DNA of 64,000 nucleotides. Origin: Sulfuritalea sp. (GTDB taxonomy: Bacteria; Pseudomonadota; Gammaproteobacteria; Burkholderiales; Rhodocyclaceae). Positions 17,547-25,135 of the stretch are shown in pieces. Under the pieces are notes generated by a model. It saw nothing but the letters and a program-made list of their open reading frames with translations. It searched no databases and was not told the origin of the DNA. How positions within the stretch are numbered: position 1 is the stretch's first letter; every line of letters begins with the position of its first letter. The stretch is taken from NCBI GenBank assembly GCA_016710465.1, contig JADJVS010000001.1:1-64000 (forward strand). Direction: 5' to 3'. The translations under genes were made by a program, and so were the position numbers.

Positions 17547-18666
17547 CCCCGCCCCCCAACTCCTCCACCGCCTTATGCAGGAAGGCCGCGATCTCCTCCT
17601 TGCCCGGCAGTTGCACCTGGTAGCGCGAGACGAACAGGGTGTTGCTCATGCCGGCCAGGGCGTACTCGACCAGTTCCTCGTTCTTGCGCGTGCATAACAG
17701 GATACCGACGGGCGGCTGGTCGCCTTCGGCCATTTCGTTCTTGGCGTAGTAACCGACATAGCTGTTGAGCTGGCCCAGGTGTTCGTGCATGAATGCGTCG
17801 TTCTTCAGCTCGATCAGCACATGGCATTTGAGGATGCGGTGGTAGAAGACCAGGTCGACGAAGAAGTGTTCGCCGCCGATCAGCAAACGCTTTTGCCGGG
17901 CCTCGAAGCAGAAGCCGTGGCCGAGTTCGAGCAGGAAGTCTTGCAACTTGTCAAGCAGGGCATCTTCCAGGTGACTCTCGCCCATCACCTCCTGCGGCTT
18001 GAGGCCGAGGAATTCGAATACGTAGGGATCGCGGATCACCTGGCGGCTGGTGGCGGGCTCGGCGCCGGCGTGGGCGAGCTTGGCCAGGGCTTCCTTGTCG
18101 GTGGAGAGACCGCTGCGCTGGAAATACTGGCTGGCGATCTGGCGCTTGAGTTCGCGCACCGACCAGTTGCCGCGCAGGGCTTCGACTTCGTAGAAGCGGC
18201 GCTGGAGCGGGTCTTGCATCTCCACCAGTTGCTCGAAGTGGCTGTAGGAAAGGCGGCCGATGAGGGTTTCCGGGTCTGGCGTGGGAGCGGTCGGCGATTG
18301 TGCGGACAGTGTCCGCACTTTTTCTTCCAGCAACGGGCGGGATACCACTTGGGCAGATAGTGCGGACGCTGTCCGCACTATCTGGGGATAGGCGCGGTAG
18401 AAGGCCAGGTAGCCGTAGAGCTGGCGCCGGCCGCTGTTGCTGACGGACTGGTCGCGCAGGGCCTTGGATAGTTCGGGCAGCAGTTTGTCGCCGTAGGTGG
18501 CGCGGTCGGCGCCTTGCAGTTCGAATTCCGCGATGTAGTAGCCGATAAACCAGTTGCGCAGGGTAAGGCTGACGTTGACGGCGCGGCTGGCCTGCTCGGC
18601 CAGGGCCGCATCCGCCTCCCGGATGGCGGTGACGAGGCCGGCGAAATCGAGGGCTTTGGAACTCAT
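17536..18666 (-). CDS. DUF1016/YhcG-family PDDEXK nuclease-like protein
   Basis: I chose ATG 18666 (MSSKALDFAGLV), giving 376 residues; a longer frame upstream is unlikely. The N-terminal DUF1016 domain contains RNWFIGYYIAEFELQG and YGDKLLPELSKALRDQ. The C-terminal domain has FLLELGHGFCFEARQKR followed by FFVDLVFYHRILKCHVLIELK, the D...(E)xK core of a restriction-endonuclease-like fold. Such proteins commonly sit inside type I RM operons, as here between hsdM and hsdS. Their role is unproven and could be restriction alleviation, an extra nuclease activity or mobilisation. The gene carries two GTCCGCAC palindromes at 18300-18318 and 18358-18380, which encode the repeated VRT-SA phrases near residues 103-123. 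Confidence 0.85.
   Translation of the reverse strand: MSSKALDFAGLVTAIREADAALAEQASRAVNVSLTLRNWFIGYYIAEFELQGADRATYGDKLLPELSKALRDQSVSNSGRRQLYGYLAFYRAYPQIVRTASALSAQVVSRPLLEEKVRTLSAQSPTAPTPDPETLIGRLSYSHFEQLVEMQDPLQRRFYEVEALRGNWSVRELKRQIASQYFQRSGLSTDKEALAKLAHAGAEPATSRQVIRDPYVFEFLGLKPQEVMGESHLEDALLDKLQDFLLELGHGFCFEARQKRLLIGGEHFFVDLVFYHRILKCHVLIELKNDAFMHEHLGQLNSYVGYYAKNEMAEGDQPPVGILLCTRKNEELVEYALAGMSNTLFVSRYQVQLPGKEEIAAFLHKAVEELGGGDGV
18300..18318. repeat. Palindrome A within the DUF1016 gene
   Basis: GTGCGGAC-AGT-GTCCGCAC is a perfect inverted repeat. It is a near copy of palindrome B 40 bases away. Confidence 0.7.
18358..18380. repeat. Palindrome B within the DUF1016 gene
   Basis: TAGTGCGGAC-GCT-GTCCGCACTA is a perfect inverted repeat with 10-base arms. 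Confidence 0.7.
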
Positions 18667-18717
18667 GGCCGGAACCGCGTGGAGCTTGTGCAAGGGGTCA
18701 TTGCACAAGTGCGGGCA

Positions 18718-20379
18718 TCAAAGCTCATAGCCCAGCCCAGACAGGTTCTTGCGGATTTCGGCCTCCAGCCGGGCGCTGTCGGCGAACTGGTCGCGCAGCG
18801 TGGCGGTGAGCCGGGCCATCTTGTCTTCGAAGGCTTCGCCGTCCGCCACTTGCGCGGCGGCGCCGACGTAGCGGCCGGGGGTGAGGACGTAGTCGCTCTT
18901 GCGGATGTCGATGAGTTCGGCGGCCTTGCAGAAGCCGGGGATGTCTTGATATGCCACTGGATTCCCGCTTTCGCGGGAATGACGTGCGGACTTCCAGGCG
19001 TGGAAGGTATCGGCAACTTTGGCGATGTCCTCGGGTTTGAAGTCGCGCAGGACGCGGTCTTTCATGTAGCCGAGATTGCGGGCGTCGATGAACAGGGTTT
19101 CGCCACGGCGAGCGCGCACTCCATTGCGTTCGGCCTTGCTGCGGGTTAGGAACCAGATGCAGGCGGGTATCTGGGTATTGGTGAAAAGCTGACCCGGCAG
19201 GGCGACCATGCATTCGACCAGGTCGGCTTCGATCAGGGCCTTGCGGATTTCGCCTTCGTTGTTGGTATTGCTGCTCATCGAGCCATTGGCCAACAGCAGC
19301 GCCATGCTGCCGTGGGGCGCCAGGTGGTGGATCATGTGCTGCATCCAGGCGAAGTTGGCGTTATTGGGCGGCGGTACGCCGTACTTCCAGCGCACGTCGT
19401 CGTCCTTCACGCCTTCATTCCATTCCTTCATGTTGAAGGGCGGATTGGCCATGATGAAGTCGGCGCGCAAATCCGGGTGCTGGGGCTTGTTGTAGGTGCT
19501 GGCCGGCTCCTTGCCGAAGTCGAAGTCCATGCCGCGGATGGCCATGTTCATCGAGGCCAGGCGCCAGGTGGTAGGGTTGGCTTCCTGGCCGTAGATGGAA
19601 AGCTGGCCGATGCGCCCACCGTGCTCCAGCACGAAGCGCTCGCTCTGCACGAAGAATCCGCCGGAGCCGCAGCAGGGGTCGTACACGCGACCTTGAAAGG
19701 GTTCAAGCATTTCGACGATCAGGCCGACGATGCTCTTGGGCGTGTAGAACTCGCCGCCGCGCTTGCCGGCGGCAATGGAAAACTCGCCGAGGAAGTATTC
19801 GTAGACGTGGCCGAGGATGTCCTTGGCGTGCAGGCTTTCGTGCTTGAAGGGCACGGTGGCCAGCAGGTCGATCAGGCCGGGCAGCGCCGCGTCGATGCGC
19901 CAGCGGGCATAGCTCTTGTCGAGCACGTTCTTGAGCCTGGGGTTTTCCTTCTCGACGGCTTCGAGGGCGTCGTCGAGCAGGCGGCCGATGCCGGTGAATT
20001 TGTATTCGAAGGTCTTGCCATTCCTGACTTCGAGCTTCGTGCCGATGGCGACCTTGGCGCTGGCCTTGAGGAAATCCCAGCGGGCCAGGGACGGCACCCA
20101 GAACACGTTCTTCTCGGTGTAGTAGTCGCGGGCTTCGAGTTCCTGCTCGATCAGCTCGGCGCCGTCTTCGCCGAGGTAGTAATCGTTGGCTGGATCGACG
20201 AAGGCGGCATTCAGTTCTTCGCGGCGTTCCTTGAAGGCGTCGGAGACGTACTTGAGGAAGACCAGGCCGAGGACGACGTGCATGTAGTCGCTCGGGTTGA
20301 GGTTGGCCCGCAGCTTGTCGGCGGCGGTCCACAGGCGCTTGTCGAGGTCGTTGAGGAATTGCTGTTCTTCGCTGTTCAT
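18718..20379 (-). CDS. hsdM: Type I restriction enzyme methyltransferase subunit HsdM
   Basis: This 553-residue N6-adenine methyltransferase is the first gene of the hsd operon. The N-terminal HsdM domain (about 8-140) leads into the methyltransferase core with the SAM-binding region VYDPCCGSGGFFVQ near 218 and the catalytic motif IV MANPPFNM near 310. With two copies of HsdM and one HsdS it protects host DNA; with HsdR it forms the nuclease. Near residues 470-482 the sequence SARHSRESGNPVAYQD interrupts the usual C-terminal region. This is the translation of a dispersed CATTCCCG-type repeat (18955-18985) read in frame. The downstream motif YVLTPGRYVG is intact, so the protein is probably functional. 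Confidence 0.93.
   Translation of the reverse strand: MNSEEQQFLNDLDKRLWTAADKLRANLNPSDYMHVVLGLVFLKYVSDAFKERREELNAAFVDPANDYYLGEDGAELIEQELEARDYYTEKNVFWVPSLARWDFLKASAKVAIGTKLEVRNGKTFEYKFTGIGRLLDDALEAVEKENPRLKNVLDKSYARWRIDAALPGLIDLLATVPFKHESLHAKDILGHVYEYFLGEFSIAAGKRGGEFYTPKSIVGLIVEMLEPFQGRVYDPCCGSGGFFVQSERFVLEHGGRIGQLSIYGQEANPTTWRLASMNMAIRGMDFDFGKEPASTYNKPQHPDLRADFIMANPPFNMKEWNEGVKDDDVRWKYGVPPPNNANFAWMQHMIHHLAPHGSMALLLANGSMSSNTNNEGEIRKALIEADLVECMVALPGQLFTNTQIPACIWFLTRSKAERNGVRARRGETLFIDARNLGYMKDRVLRDFKPEDIAKVADTFHAWKSARHSRESGNPVAYQDIPGFCKAAELIDIRKSDYVLTPGRYVGAAAQVADGEAFEDKMARLTATLRDQFADSARLEAEIRKNLSGLGYEL
18955..18985. repeat. Dispersed RHSRESGNP repeat inserted in frame in hsdM
   Basis: CACTGGATTCCCGC-TTTC-GCGGGAATGACGT is a half-unit of the element between boxB and boxA. 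Here it lies inside a coding region without breaking the frame. Confidence 0.75.
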
Positions 20380-20537
20380 GGTGTGAGATTCGAATGAGAG
20401 GGCAAATCGCGACAGCGACGCCGTACCTTGTGGAATGCCGTTCGACTAGAGGCGAATCTTCGCATAGATTGAACGTCTGCGTGCCGTCGCGGCGGCGACT
20501 GACTTATCATCGGTGAACGTTTGGCCCAGGCACCTCC

Positions 20538-20894
20538 ATGCTCCCCGCCCTCACTCTGCTCCTCACCTACCAACTGGTCGGTGAAGTCATCGCCCAGTTC
20601 TTCGCCCTGCCGGTGCCCGGGCCAGTGATCGGCATGGCGCTGCTGTTCGCCACGCTGGCGCTGCGCGGCGCGGTGTCGGAAGAGTTGCGCGGCACCGCCA
20701 ACGGACTGCTGCAGCACCTGTCGCTGCTGTTCGTGCCGGCGGGCACCGGGGTGATGCTGCATTTCGGCCGGCTGGCGGACGAGTGGCTGGCGCTGCTGGC
20801 CTCGCTGCTGGTGAGCACGGCGGTCACCATTGCCGTGAGCGCGCTGCTCATGCGGATGCTGATGCGACGTCGCGAGGCGGAGGACAAAGCATGA
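20538..20894 (+). CDS. lrgA: CidA/LrgA-family holin-like membrane protein
   Basis: This 118-residue protein is almost entirely hydrophobic with four predicted membrane helices. The family signature PGPVIGMALLF is present near residues 29-39, followed by LSLLFVPAGTGVM near 66. It pairs with the LrgB protein encoded immediately downstream with an ATGA overlap. CidA/LrgA proteins have been linked to murein hydrolase export and, more recently, to transport of small carboxylates; which applies here cannot be told. The gene is divergent from hsdM. Confidence 0.88.
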   Translation: MLPALTLLLTYQLVGEVIAQFFALPVPGPVIGMALLFATLALRGAVSEELRGTANGLLQHLSLLFVPAGTGVMLHFGRLADEWLALLASLLVSTAVTIAVSALLMRMLMRRREAEDKA

Positions 20895-21613
20895 CGCCGC
20901 GCCTGGGCGAAATCTGGGTTTATCTCTCGGCGTCGCCGCTGCTGGGCCTGAGCTTGACCCTGCTGGCCTACCAGGCGGCCTTCTGGCTGCACAAGCGCTG
21001 CAACGGCCACCCGGCCGCCAACCCGGTGCTGCTTTCGGTGCTGGCGCTGGTGGCGATCCTGTGGGCGACGGGCACGTCCTATGCCACGTATTTCGAGGGT
21101 GCGCAGTTCGTGCATTTCCTGCTCGGCCCGGCCACGGTGGCCCTCGCCATTCCGCTCTATGCCCAGTTCGCGCGTCTCAAGCGCCTTGCCCTGCCGCTGT
21201 TGGCAACGCTGGTGGCGGGCTCGATCACCGCGGCGCTGTCGGCGGTGGCGGTGGCGGCGGCCCTGGGCGGCAGCCGGGTGACGCAATTGTCATTGGCGCC
21301 GAAGTCGGTGACGACGCCGATCGCCATGGGCATTGCCGAGCGCGTCGGCGGCCTGCCCTCGCTCACTGCCGTGCTGGTGATCATGACCGGCATCCTCGGC
21401 GCCATCGGCGCGCGCTACGTGTATCGCCTGCTGGCGGTGAAGGACGAGGCGGTGCGCGGCTTTGCGTTGGGCCTGGCCTCGCACGGCATCGGCACGGCGC
21501 GCGCCTTCCAGGAAAGCGAACAGGCCGGCGCCTTCGCCGCGCTGGCGATGGGCCTCAACGGCCTGGCCACGGCGCTGCTGGTGCCTCTGTTGCTGCCGCT
21601 GCTGGCCGGCTGA
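20891..21613 (+). CDS. lrgB: CidB/LrgB-family membrane protein
   Basis: The 240-residue integral membrane protein starts at ATG 20891, overlapping lrgA by four bases. Family motifs include LGPATVALAIPLYAQ near residues 78-92, LAPKSVTTPIAMGIAE near 135 and GLASHGIGTARAFQ near 195. About seven or eight membrane helices are visible. It forms a two-component system with LrgA, possibly a carboxylate transporter or autolysis modulator. No dedicated LytTR regulator is adjacent. Confidence 0.9.
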   Translation: MTPRLGEIWVYLSASPLLGLSLTLLAYQAAFWLHKRCNGHPAANPVLLSVLALVAILWATGTSYATYFEGAQFVHFLLGPATVALAIPLYAQFARLKRLALPLLATLVAGSITAALSAVAVAAALGGSRVTQLSLAPKSVTTPIAMGIAERVGGLPSLTAVLVIMTGILGAIGARYVYRLLAVKDEAVRGFALGLASHGIGTARAFQESEQAGAFAALAMGLNGLATALLVPLLLPLLAG

Positions 21614-21624
21614 GCCGCGCCGCC

Positions 21625-22047
21625 CTAAGCGCCGGCAAGCGGCCCGCTCTGCTCGCCCAGGCGAACCTTGAGTTCGCGCACCGTCAACGGCCGCAGCGCG
21701 GCGCGCCTTGCGATGCAATCCGGATTGCTCCGCCTGCCGCAGATCGCGCAGATGTTCAGCCCGTCGAAGAAATGGGTCAGGCGGTCGGAGCACCCTTGCA
21801 GGTGCACCGATCCGGCGCGCTCGCGGGCTTTCAGTATGACGCCGATGCCCCAGCGGGTGACGCTGGCGCAATCGCTCAGATCGATCACCAGCGCGTTATT
21901 GTTCCGCTTCGCGATATCGCAGGCGCTCCGAACCAGCTTCCAGTCGGCGTGACCCAGTTCGCCTTGCACAACGACCCTGGTTTCGGTCGGCGAAACCCGT
22001 AGTGTCGCTGCGGTTGCTGACGACGTTGCTTCTTCCAAAGCCTTCAT
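21625..22047 (-). CDS. STAS-domain protein (anti-sigma-factor-antagonist-like) with C-terminal cysteines
   Basis: I chose ATG 22047 (MKALEEA), giving 140 residues. The STAS fold covers about residues 20-105 with ETRVVVQGELGHADWKLVR and NALVIDLSDCASVTRWGIGV. The usual phosphorylated serine position of SpoIIAA-like proteins (DLS-D-S) is replaced by DLSDCASVT, so regulation by phosphorylation is doubtful. The tail has CAICGRRSNPDC, a cysteine group that could bind a metal, and ends in a basic region. The gene converges on lrgB with 11 bases between them. Partner unknown. Confidence 0.7.
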   Translation of the reverse strand: MKALEEATSSATAATLRVSPTETRVVVQGELGHADWKLVRSACDIAKRNNNALVIDLSDCASVTRWGIGVILKARERAGSVHLQGCSDRLTHFFDGLNICAICGRRSNPDCIARRAALRPLTVRELKVRLGEQSGPLAGA

Positions 22048-22346
22048 TTCCTTGCCCCTTTGGCGCGCCGGGCAGACAGGGATCGCGGTCCCCGACGACC
22101 ACCCACGGCATTCATGTAGCATGGTGTAGTGTGGGCCGTGTGGCATTTTTTTGCAATTGCACCAAGGATATAGCGCGAACGTACTAGGTCGCGCACCACC
22201 GTCGCCACGAGGACCCGACGACGCCAACGAAAACCCCGTGCCGACCGCGTTGAAACGGGTGAGAATCAGGCGGCACCGCAAGGCCGCCGCACCGCGTTGA
22301 TCCCACGGTTCAGGACGGCACCCCAGGCCAATCGAAAGGAATCCGC
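22048..22346. other. Divergent intergenic region between STAS gene and MDR gene
   Basis: About 300 bases upstream of both genes. It includes a T7 run (about 22146-22152) and a moderately AT-rich stretch around 22110-22170 that should hold the promoters. I see no RNA gene, strong palindrome or further coding sequence. Confidence 0.4.
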
Positions 22347-23342
22347 ATGCAAGCCTGTTACATCGAACGTTACGGCGACGCCGACGTGGTCAAGGTCGGC
22401 GTGTTGCCAGCGCCGACTCCCGGCCCCGGCGAGCTGGTGTTTCGCATGGAAGCGGCGAGCATCAACCCGGTGGATTTCAAAATCCGCGGCGGCATGCTGC
22501 GGGCGCTGCAGTCCTACCGCATGCCAGCGATCCTGGGCAACGACGCAGCCGGCGTGGTCACGGCGCTAGGCGCCGGAACGGCGGGCTTCAGCGTCGGCGA
22601 CCGCGTCGCGGCGCGGCTGGACAAGGCGCGCATGGGCGGCTTTGCCGAGCGGGTGCTGGCGCGACCGGAACACCTGGCGCGGATACCCGAGGGCGTCGGA
22701 TTTGCCGAGGCGGCGGCGGTGGCACTGGCCGGGCTGACGGCCTGGCAATGCCTGACGGAGGTGCTGAAAGTCGGCCCCGGCGAGCGCGTGCTGATCCACG
22801 CCGGCGCCGGTGGCGTCGGCCATCTGGCGATCCAGTTGGCGAAGGAACTGGGCGCGCAGGTTACGACCACGGCGTCGGCTGCCAGCCACGACTGGCTGCG
22901 CGGCCTGGGCGCCGACGACTGCGTGGATTACCGCCAGGCCGACTTTACGCGCGAATGCGCGCCCTTCGACGCCGTGCTCGACACCCTGGGCGGCGAGACG
23001 CTGCTGCGCTCGATCGCCCACACGCGGCGCGGCGGGCGCGTGGTCAGCGTCGGCGACCTGCCGACGCCGGAAGTCGCCCGCGAACTCGGCAAACCCTGGC
23101 TGGTGCCGGTGTTCTGGCTGCTTTCGCGCAAACCCCGTGCGCTGGCGCGCGCCCACGGCGTGGCCTATCGCTACTGGTTCATGCGCGAGGACGGCGCGCA
23201 ACTGGCACAACTGCTGGAACGGATCGGGCGCGGCGACCTTAAGGTGAAAATCGAGCAGGAGTTTCCGCTGGCGCGGGCGCCCGAGGCGCTGCGCCTTTCC
23301 GAAGTCGGCCGGGTGCACGGCAAGCTGGTGATTCGGCCCTGA
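22347..23342 (+). CDS. Zinc-independent MDR oxidoreductase (quinone oxidoreductase-like)
   Basis: This 331-residue medium-chain dehydrogenase/reductase has the N-terminal GroES-like fold with AASINPVDFKIRGGM and a C-terminal Rossmann fold with IHAGAGGVGHLAIQLAKELG near residues 150-170. The zinc-binding cysteines of alcohol dehydrogenases are absent, placing it with NADPH:quinone reductase or enoyl reductase-like members. ATG 22347 follows AAAGGA. The substrate cannot be told; nothing in the immediate neighbourhood ties it to the aromatic pathways. Confidence 0.85.
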   Translation: MQACYIERYGDADVVKVGVLPAPTPGPGELVFRMEAASINPVDFKIRGGMLRALQSYRMPAILGNDAAGVVTALGAGTAGFSVGDRVAARLDKARMGGFAERVLARPEHLARIPEGVGFAEAAAVALAGLTAWQCLTEVLKVGPGERVLIHAGAGGVGHLAIQLAKELGAQVTTTASAASHDWLRGLGADDCVDYRQADFTRECAPFDAVLDTLGGETLLRSIAHTRRGGRVVSVGDLPTPEVARELGKPWLVPVFWLLSRKPRALARAHGVAYRYWFMREDGAQLAQLLERIGRGDLKVKIEQEFPLARAPEALRLSEVGRVHGKLVIRP

Positions 23343-23358
23343 GCGGGGTACCGCCGAT

Positions 23359-23616
23359 TCAGTGATCCCTGCCGGTCAGCCGCCGCAGGTAGGCGGCGTG
23401 CTCCTCGGCCTCGCGCTGGCGGATTTCCTCGCGCGACTGACTCCATGGAAACACCAGGAACATCAGCGGCAGCATCACCAGCAAAACCAGAAAGCCCGCT
23501 TCCAGGCCGCAACCGAGGCCAACCACGATGGGCGTGACGGCGACGCCGGTCATCACGAAATCGACGATGTCGTCGGGTTTGGAATAACCGCAGGCGGCGA
23601 GGAATTTGGCGAGCAT
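23359..23616 (-). CDS. Small membrane protein of unknown function
   Basis: An 85-residue protein from ATG 23616. Residues about 20-50 form one or two hydrophobic helices (TGVAVTPIVVGLGCG and FLVLLVMLPLMFLVF) and the C-terminus is charged and helical (REEIRQREAEEHAAYLRRL). I do not recognise a family. It converges on the MDR gene. Confidence 0.6.
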   Translation of the reverse strand: MLAKFLAACGYSKPDDIVDFVMTGVAVTPIVVGLGCGLEAGFLVLLVMLPLMFLVFPWSQSREEIRQREAEEHAAYLRRLTGRDH

Positions 23617-23733
23617 GGCAATCTCCCTGACGGGGTGGGCAGACTGACCGGCCATCCCGGCGGCCGCCCTATTGACCGTGCTAACGGCACCCAAGCGGCC
23701 AGGCTTGAGCACTACTTCACGCTTGGCACCCAG

Positions 23734-24036
23734 TCAGTCGGCAAAGGCGTACTCGGCACTTTTCACGGCGCCGGCGACCAGGGTCACCTTGCAGGTGTGG
23801 CGGCCATAACTCTTCGGTTCGGCCAGCACCACCACGCCGGACTCGGGGACTGTGGCGCGGAACTTCCATTCCTCGATGAAGGCGCCAAGCTTCGCGGCAC
23901 TCATGCCCGGTGTCACCTGGCGACATACGGACTTGATGCGATCCTCGCCGGTGGCGTTGAAATAGGTAAAGAAAATGGCGGCGAGAACGACGGGCGCACC
24001 GAACAGCAGGCCGAGGCCTTTGGCAAGTGGTGTCAT
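23734..24036 (-). CDS. Small membrane-anchored or secreted protein of unknown function
   Basis: A 100-residue protein from ATG 24036. The N-terminus (LLFGAPVVLAAIFFTYF) is a single membrane anchor or uncleaved signal. The rest is predicted to be exported and has two cysteines (SVCRQ and HTCKV) that could form a disulfide. A longer frame from 24108 is possible but its extra residues are unlike a signal. No family recognised. It sits close to the upstream TetR operator, divergent to the tetR-type gene. Confidence 0.6.
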   Translation of the reverse strand: MTPLAKGLGLLFGAPVVLAAIFFTYFNATGEDRIKSVCRQVTPGMSAAKLGAFIEEWKFRATVPESGVVVLAEPKSYGRHTCKVTLVAGAVKSAEYAFAD

Positions 24037-24107
24037 GGCGCTTGGGTGGAGAGGGATGCCGCATTCTGACCGAAACCGGCGCCCCCCGCCCGCCCGGCGC
24101 ATATACA

Positions 24108-24120
24108 ACCGACCGGTCGC
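24108..24120. promoter_or_regulatory. TetR-type palindrome upstream of the TetR gene
   Basis: ACCGACCGGTCGC, with the perfect core GACCGGTC, about 175 bases upstream of the regulator's start. The same ACCG..CGGT theme recurs at 24922, 25041, 27591 and 34729. Confidence 0.5.
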
Positions 24121-24291
24121 GATTGACAGGCCGGGGCAAATCCCGATTCAGCCGGAAATTGCCCGGATGCCGGCCACTGGAAGGCGTTTCACCTTCCGTG
24201 CGGACGAGCTATCGGCGGGCTCATGCTAAGATGCCCTACGCCCATGCCGAGGGCAGACCGGCGGGCCGGGCAGGCCTGGAGAACGCGGAAA

Positions 24292-24921
24292 ATGGCCAGG
24301 ACACGATCCCAGGATTACGATTCCATCAAGCAGGCCATCCTGCAGGCCGCGGCCAAGCTGTTCGCCGACAAGAGCTTCGAGGCCACCTCGATCAACGAGA
24401 TCGCCGAGGCGGCGGGCCTCTCCAAGGCCGGCATCTACCACTACTTCGAATCCAAGACCGAGATCCTGCGCGTGATGCTCACCGAGCACCTCGAGTCGGT
24501 GACCGAGATCGTGGACACGGCGCTGAACACCTCGGATGCCCCGCGCGACAAGTTCCTGACCCTGACACGCCTCCTGATCGAGAACTACACGCAGCCGAGT
24601 TCGCGCAACCAGCACAGCGTGCTGGTCAATGACATCGGCGCCCTTTCGCCCAAGGACCGCGAGTTCATCGTCGCCACCGAGCGCCGCATCATTCGCGCCA
24701 CCGAGCGCCTGCTGCAAAGCCTGTTTCCGCAACTGAACAAGCACCCGGACGTGCTGCAGCCGATCACCATGCTGTATTTCGGCATGATCAACTGGACCGA
24801 TACCTGGTTCTCCGATAAGGGGCGCCTCAGCCCGCCGCAACTGGCGACGCTGGCCGCCGAACTGATCCTCAACGGCATCGCCCATACCGACTACGCGACG
24901 CTTCGCCAGGCCTCGAAGTAG
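24292..24921 (+). CDS. TetR-family transcriptional regulator
   Basis: I chose ATG 24292 (MARTRSQDY), giving 209 residues. The N-terminal TetR HTH (about residues 10-58) reads AILQAAAKLFADKSFEATSI and SKAGIYHYFESKTEIL. The C-terminal ligand domain (about 70-200) resembles the acyl-CoA-responsive TetR group with its long helical bundle. It directly precedes the ligase gene and is framed by ACCG..CGGT palindromes; matching sites precede the ligase, the mutase and dctP. It is probably a repressor relieved by an aryl- or acyl-CoA ester made by this cluster; that ligand is inference. Confidence 0.9.
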   Translation: MARTRSQDYDSIKQAILQAAAKLFADKSFEATSINEIAEAAGLSKAGIYHYFESKTEILRVMLTEHLESVTEIVDTALNTSDAPRDKFLTLTRLLIENYTQPSSRNQHSVLVNDIGALSPKDREFIVATERRIIRATERLLQSLFPQLNKHPDVLQPITMLYFGMINWTDTWFSDKGRLSPPQLATLAAELILNGIAHTDYATLRQASK

Positions 24922-24931
24922 ACCGATCGGT
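24922..24931. promoter_or_regulatory. Perfect ACCGATCGGT palindrome just after the TetR gene
   Basis: Exact 10-base palindrome followed by TTAAACAATTC, starting at the base after the tetR stop codon and about 110 bases upstream of the ligase promoter site. Confidence 0.5.
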
Positions 24932-25038
24932 TAAACAATTCGCTGTAGCCCAGCGTCACCCGCACTGCCGGTCGTTATCGCCAAACCCATCCCAGATGGC
25001 AATGGCAACCGCCAGCGGCACTCCGTCTGCCGAATAAG

Positions 25039-25067
25039 TTGACCGCTCGGTCGGCCTATGTTAGCGT
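25039..25067 (+). promoter_or_regulatory. Promoter with embedded TetR operator upstream of the ligase gene
   Basis: TTGACC, a 17-base spacer holding GCTCGGTCGG, then TAGCGT. The sequence GTTGACCGNTCGGTCGG and the later TGTTAG are shared with the mutase promoter at 27589. The operator would occupy the spacer and block RNA polymerase. Confidence 0.6.
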
Positions 25068-25135
25068 GCCCGCATTGCCATCCGGGAGGCCGCCTCCCGG
25101 CAAATACACCACCGTTGCGCAATGGAGGAGACGAG

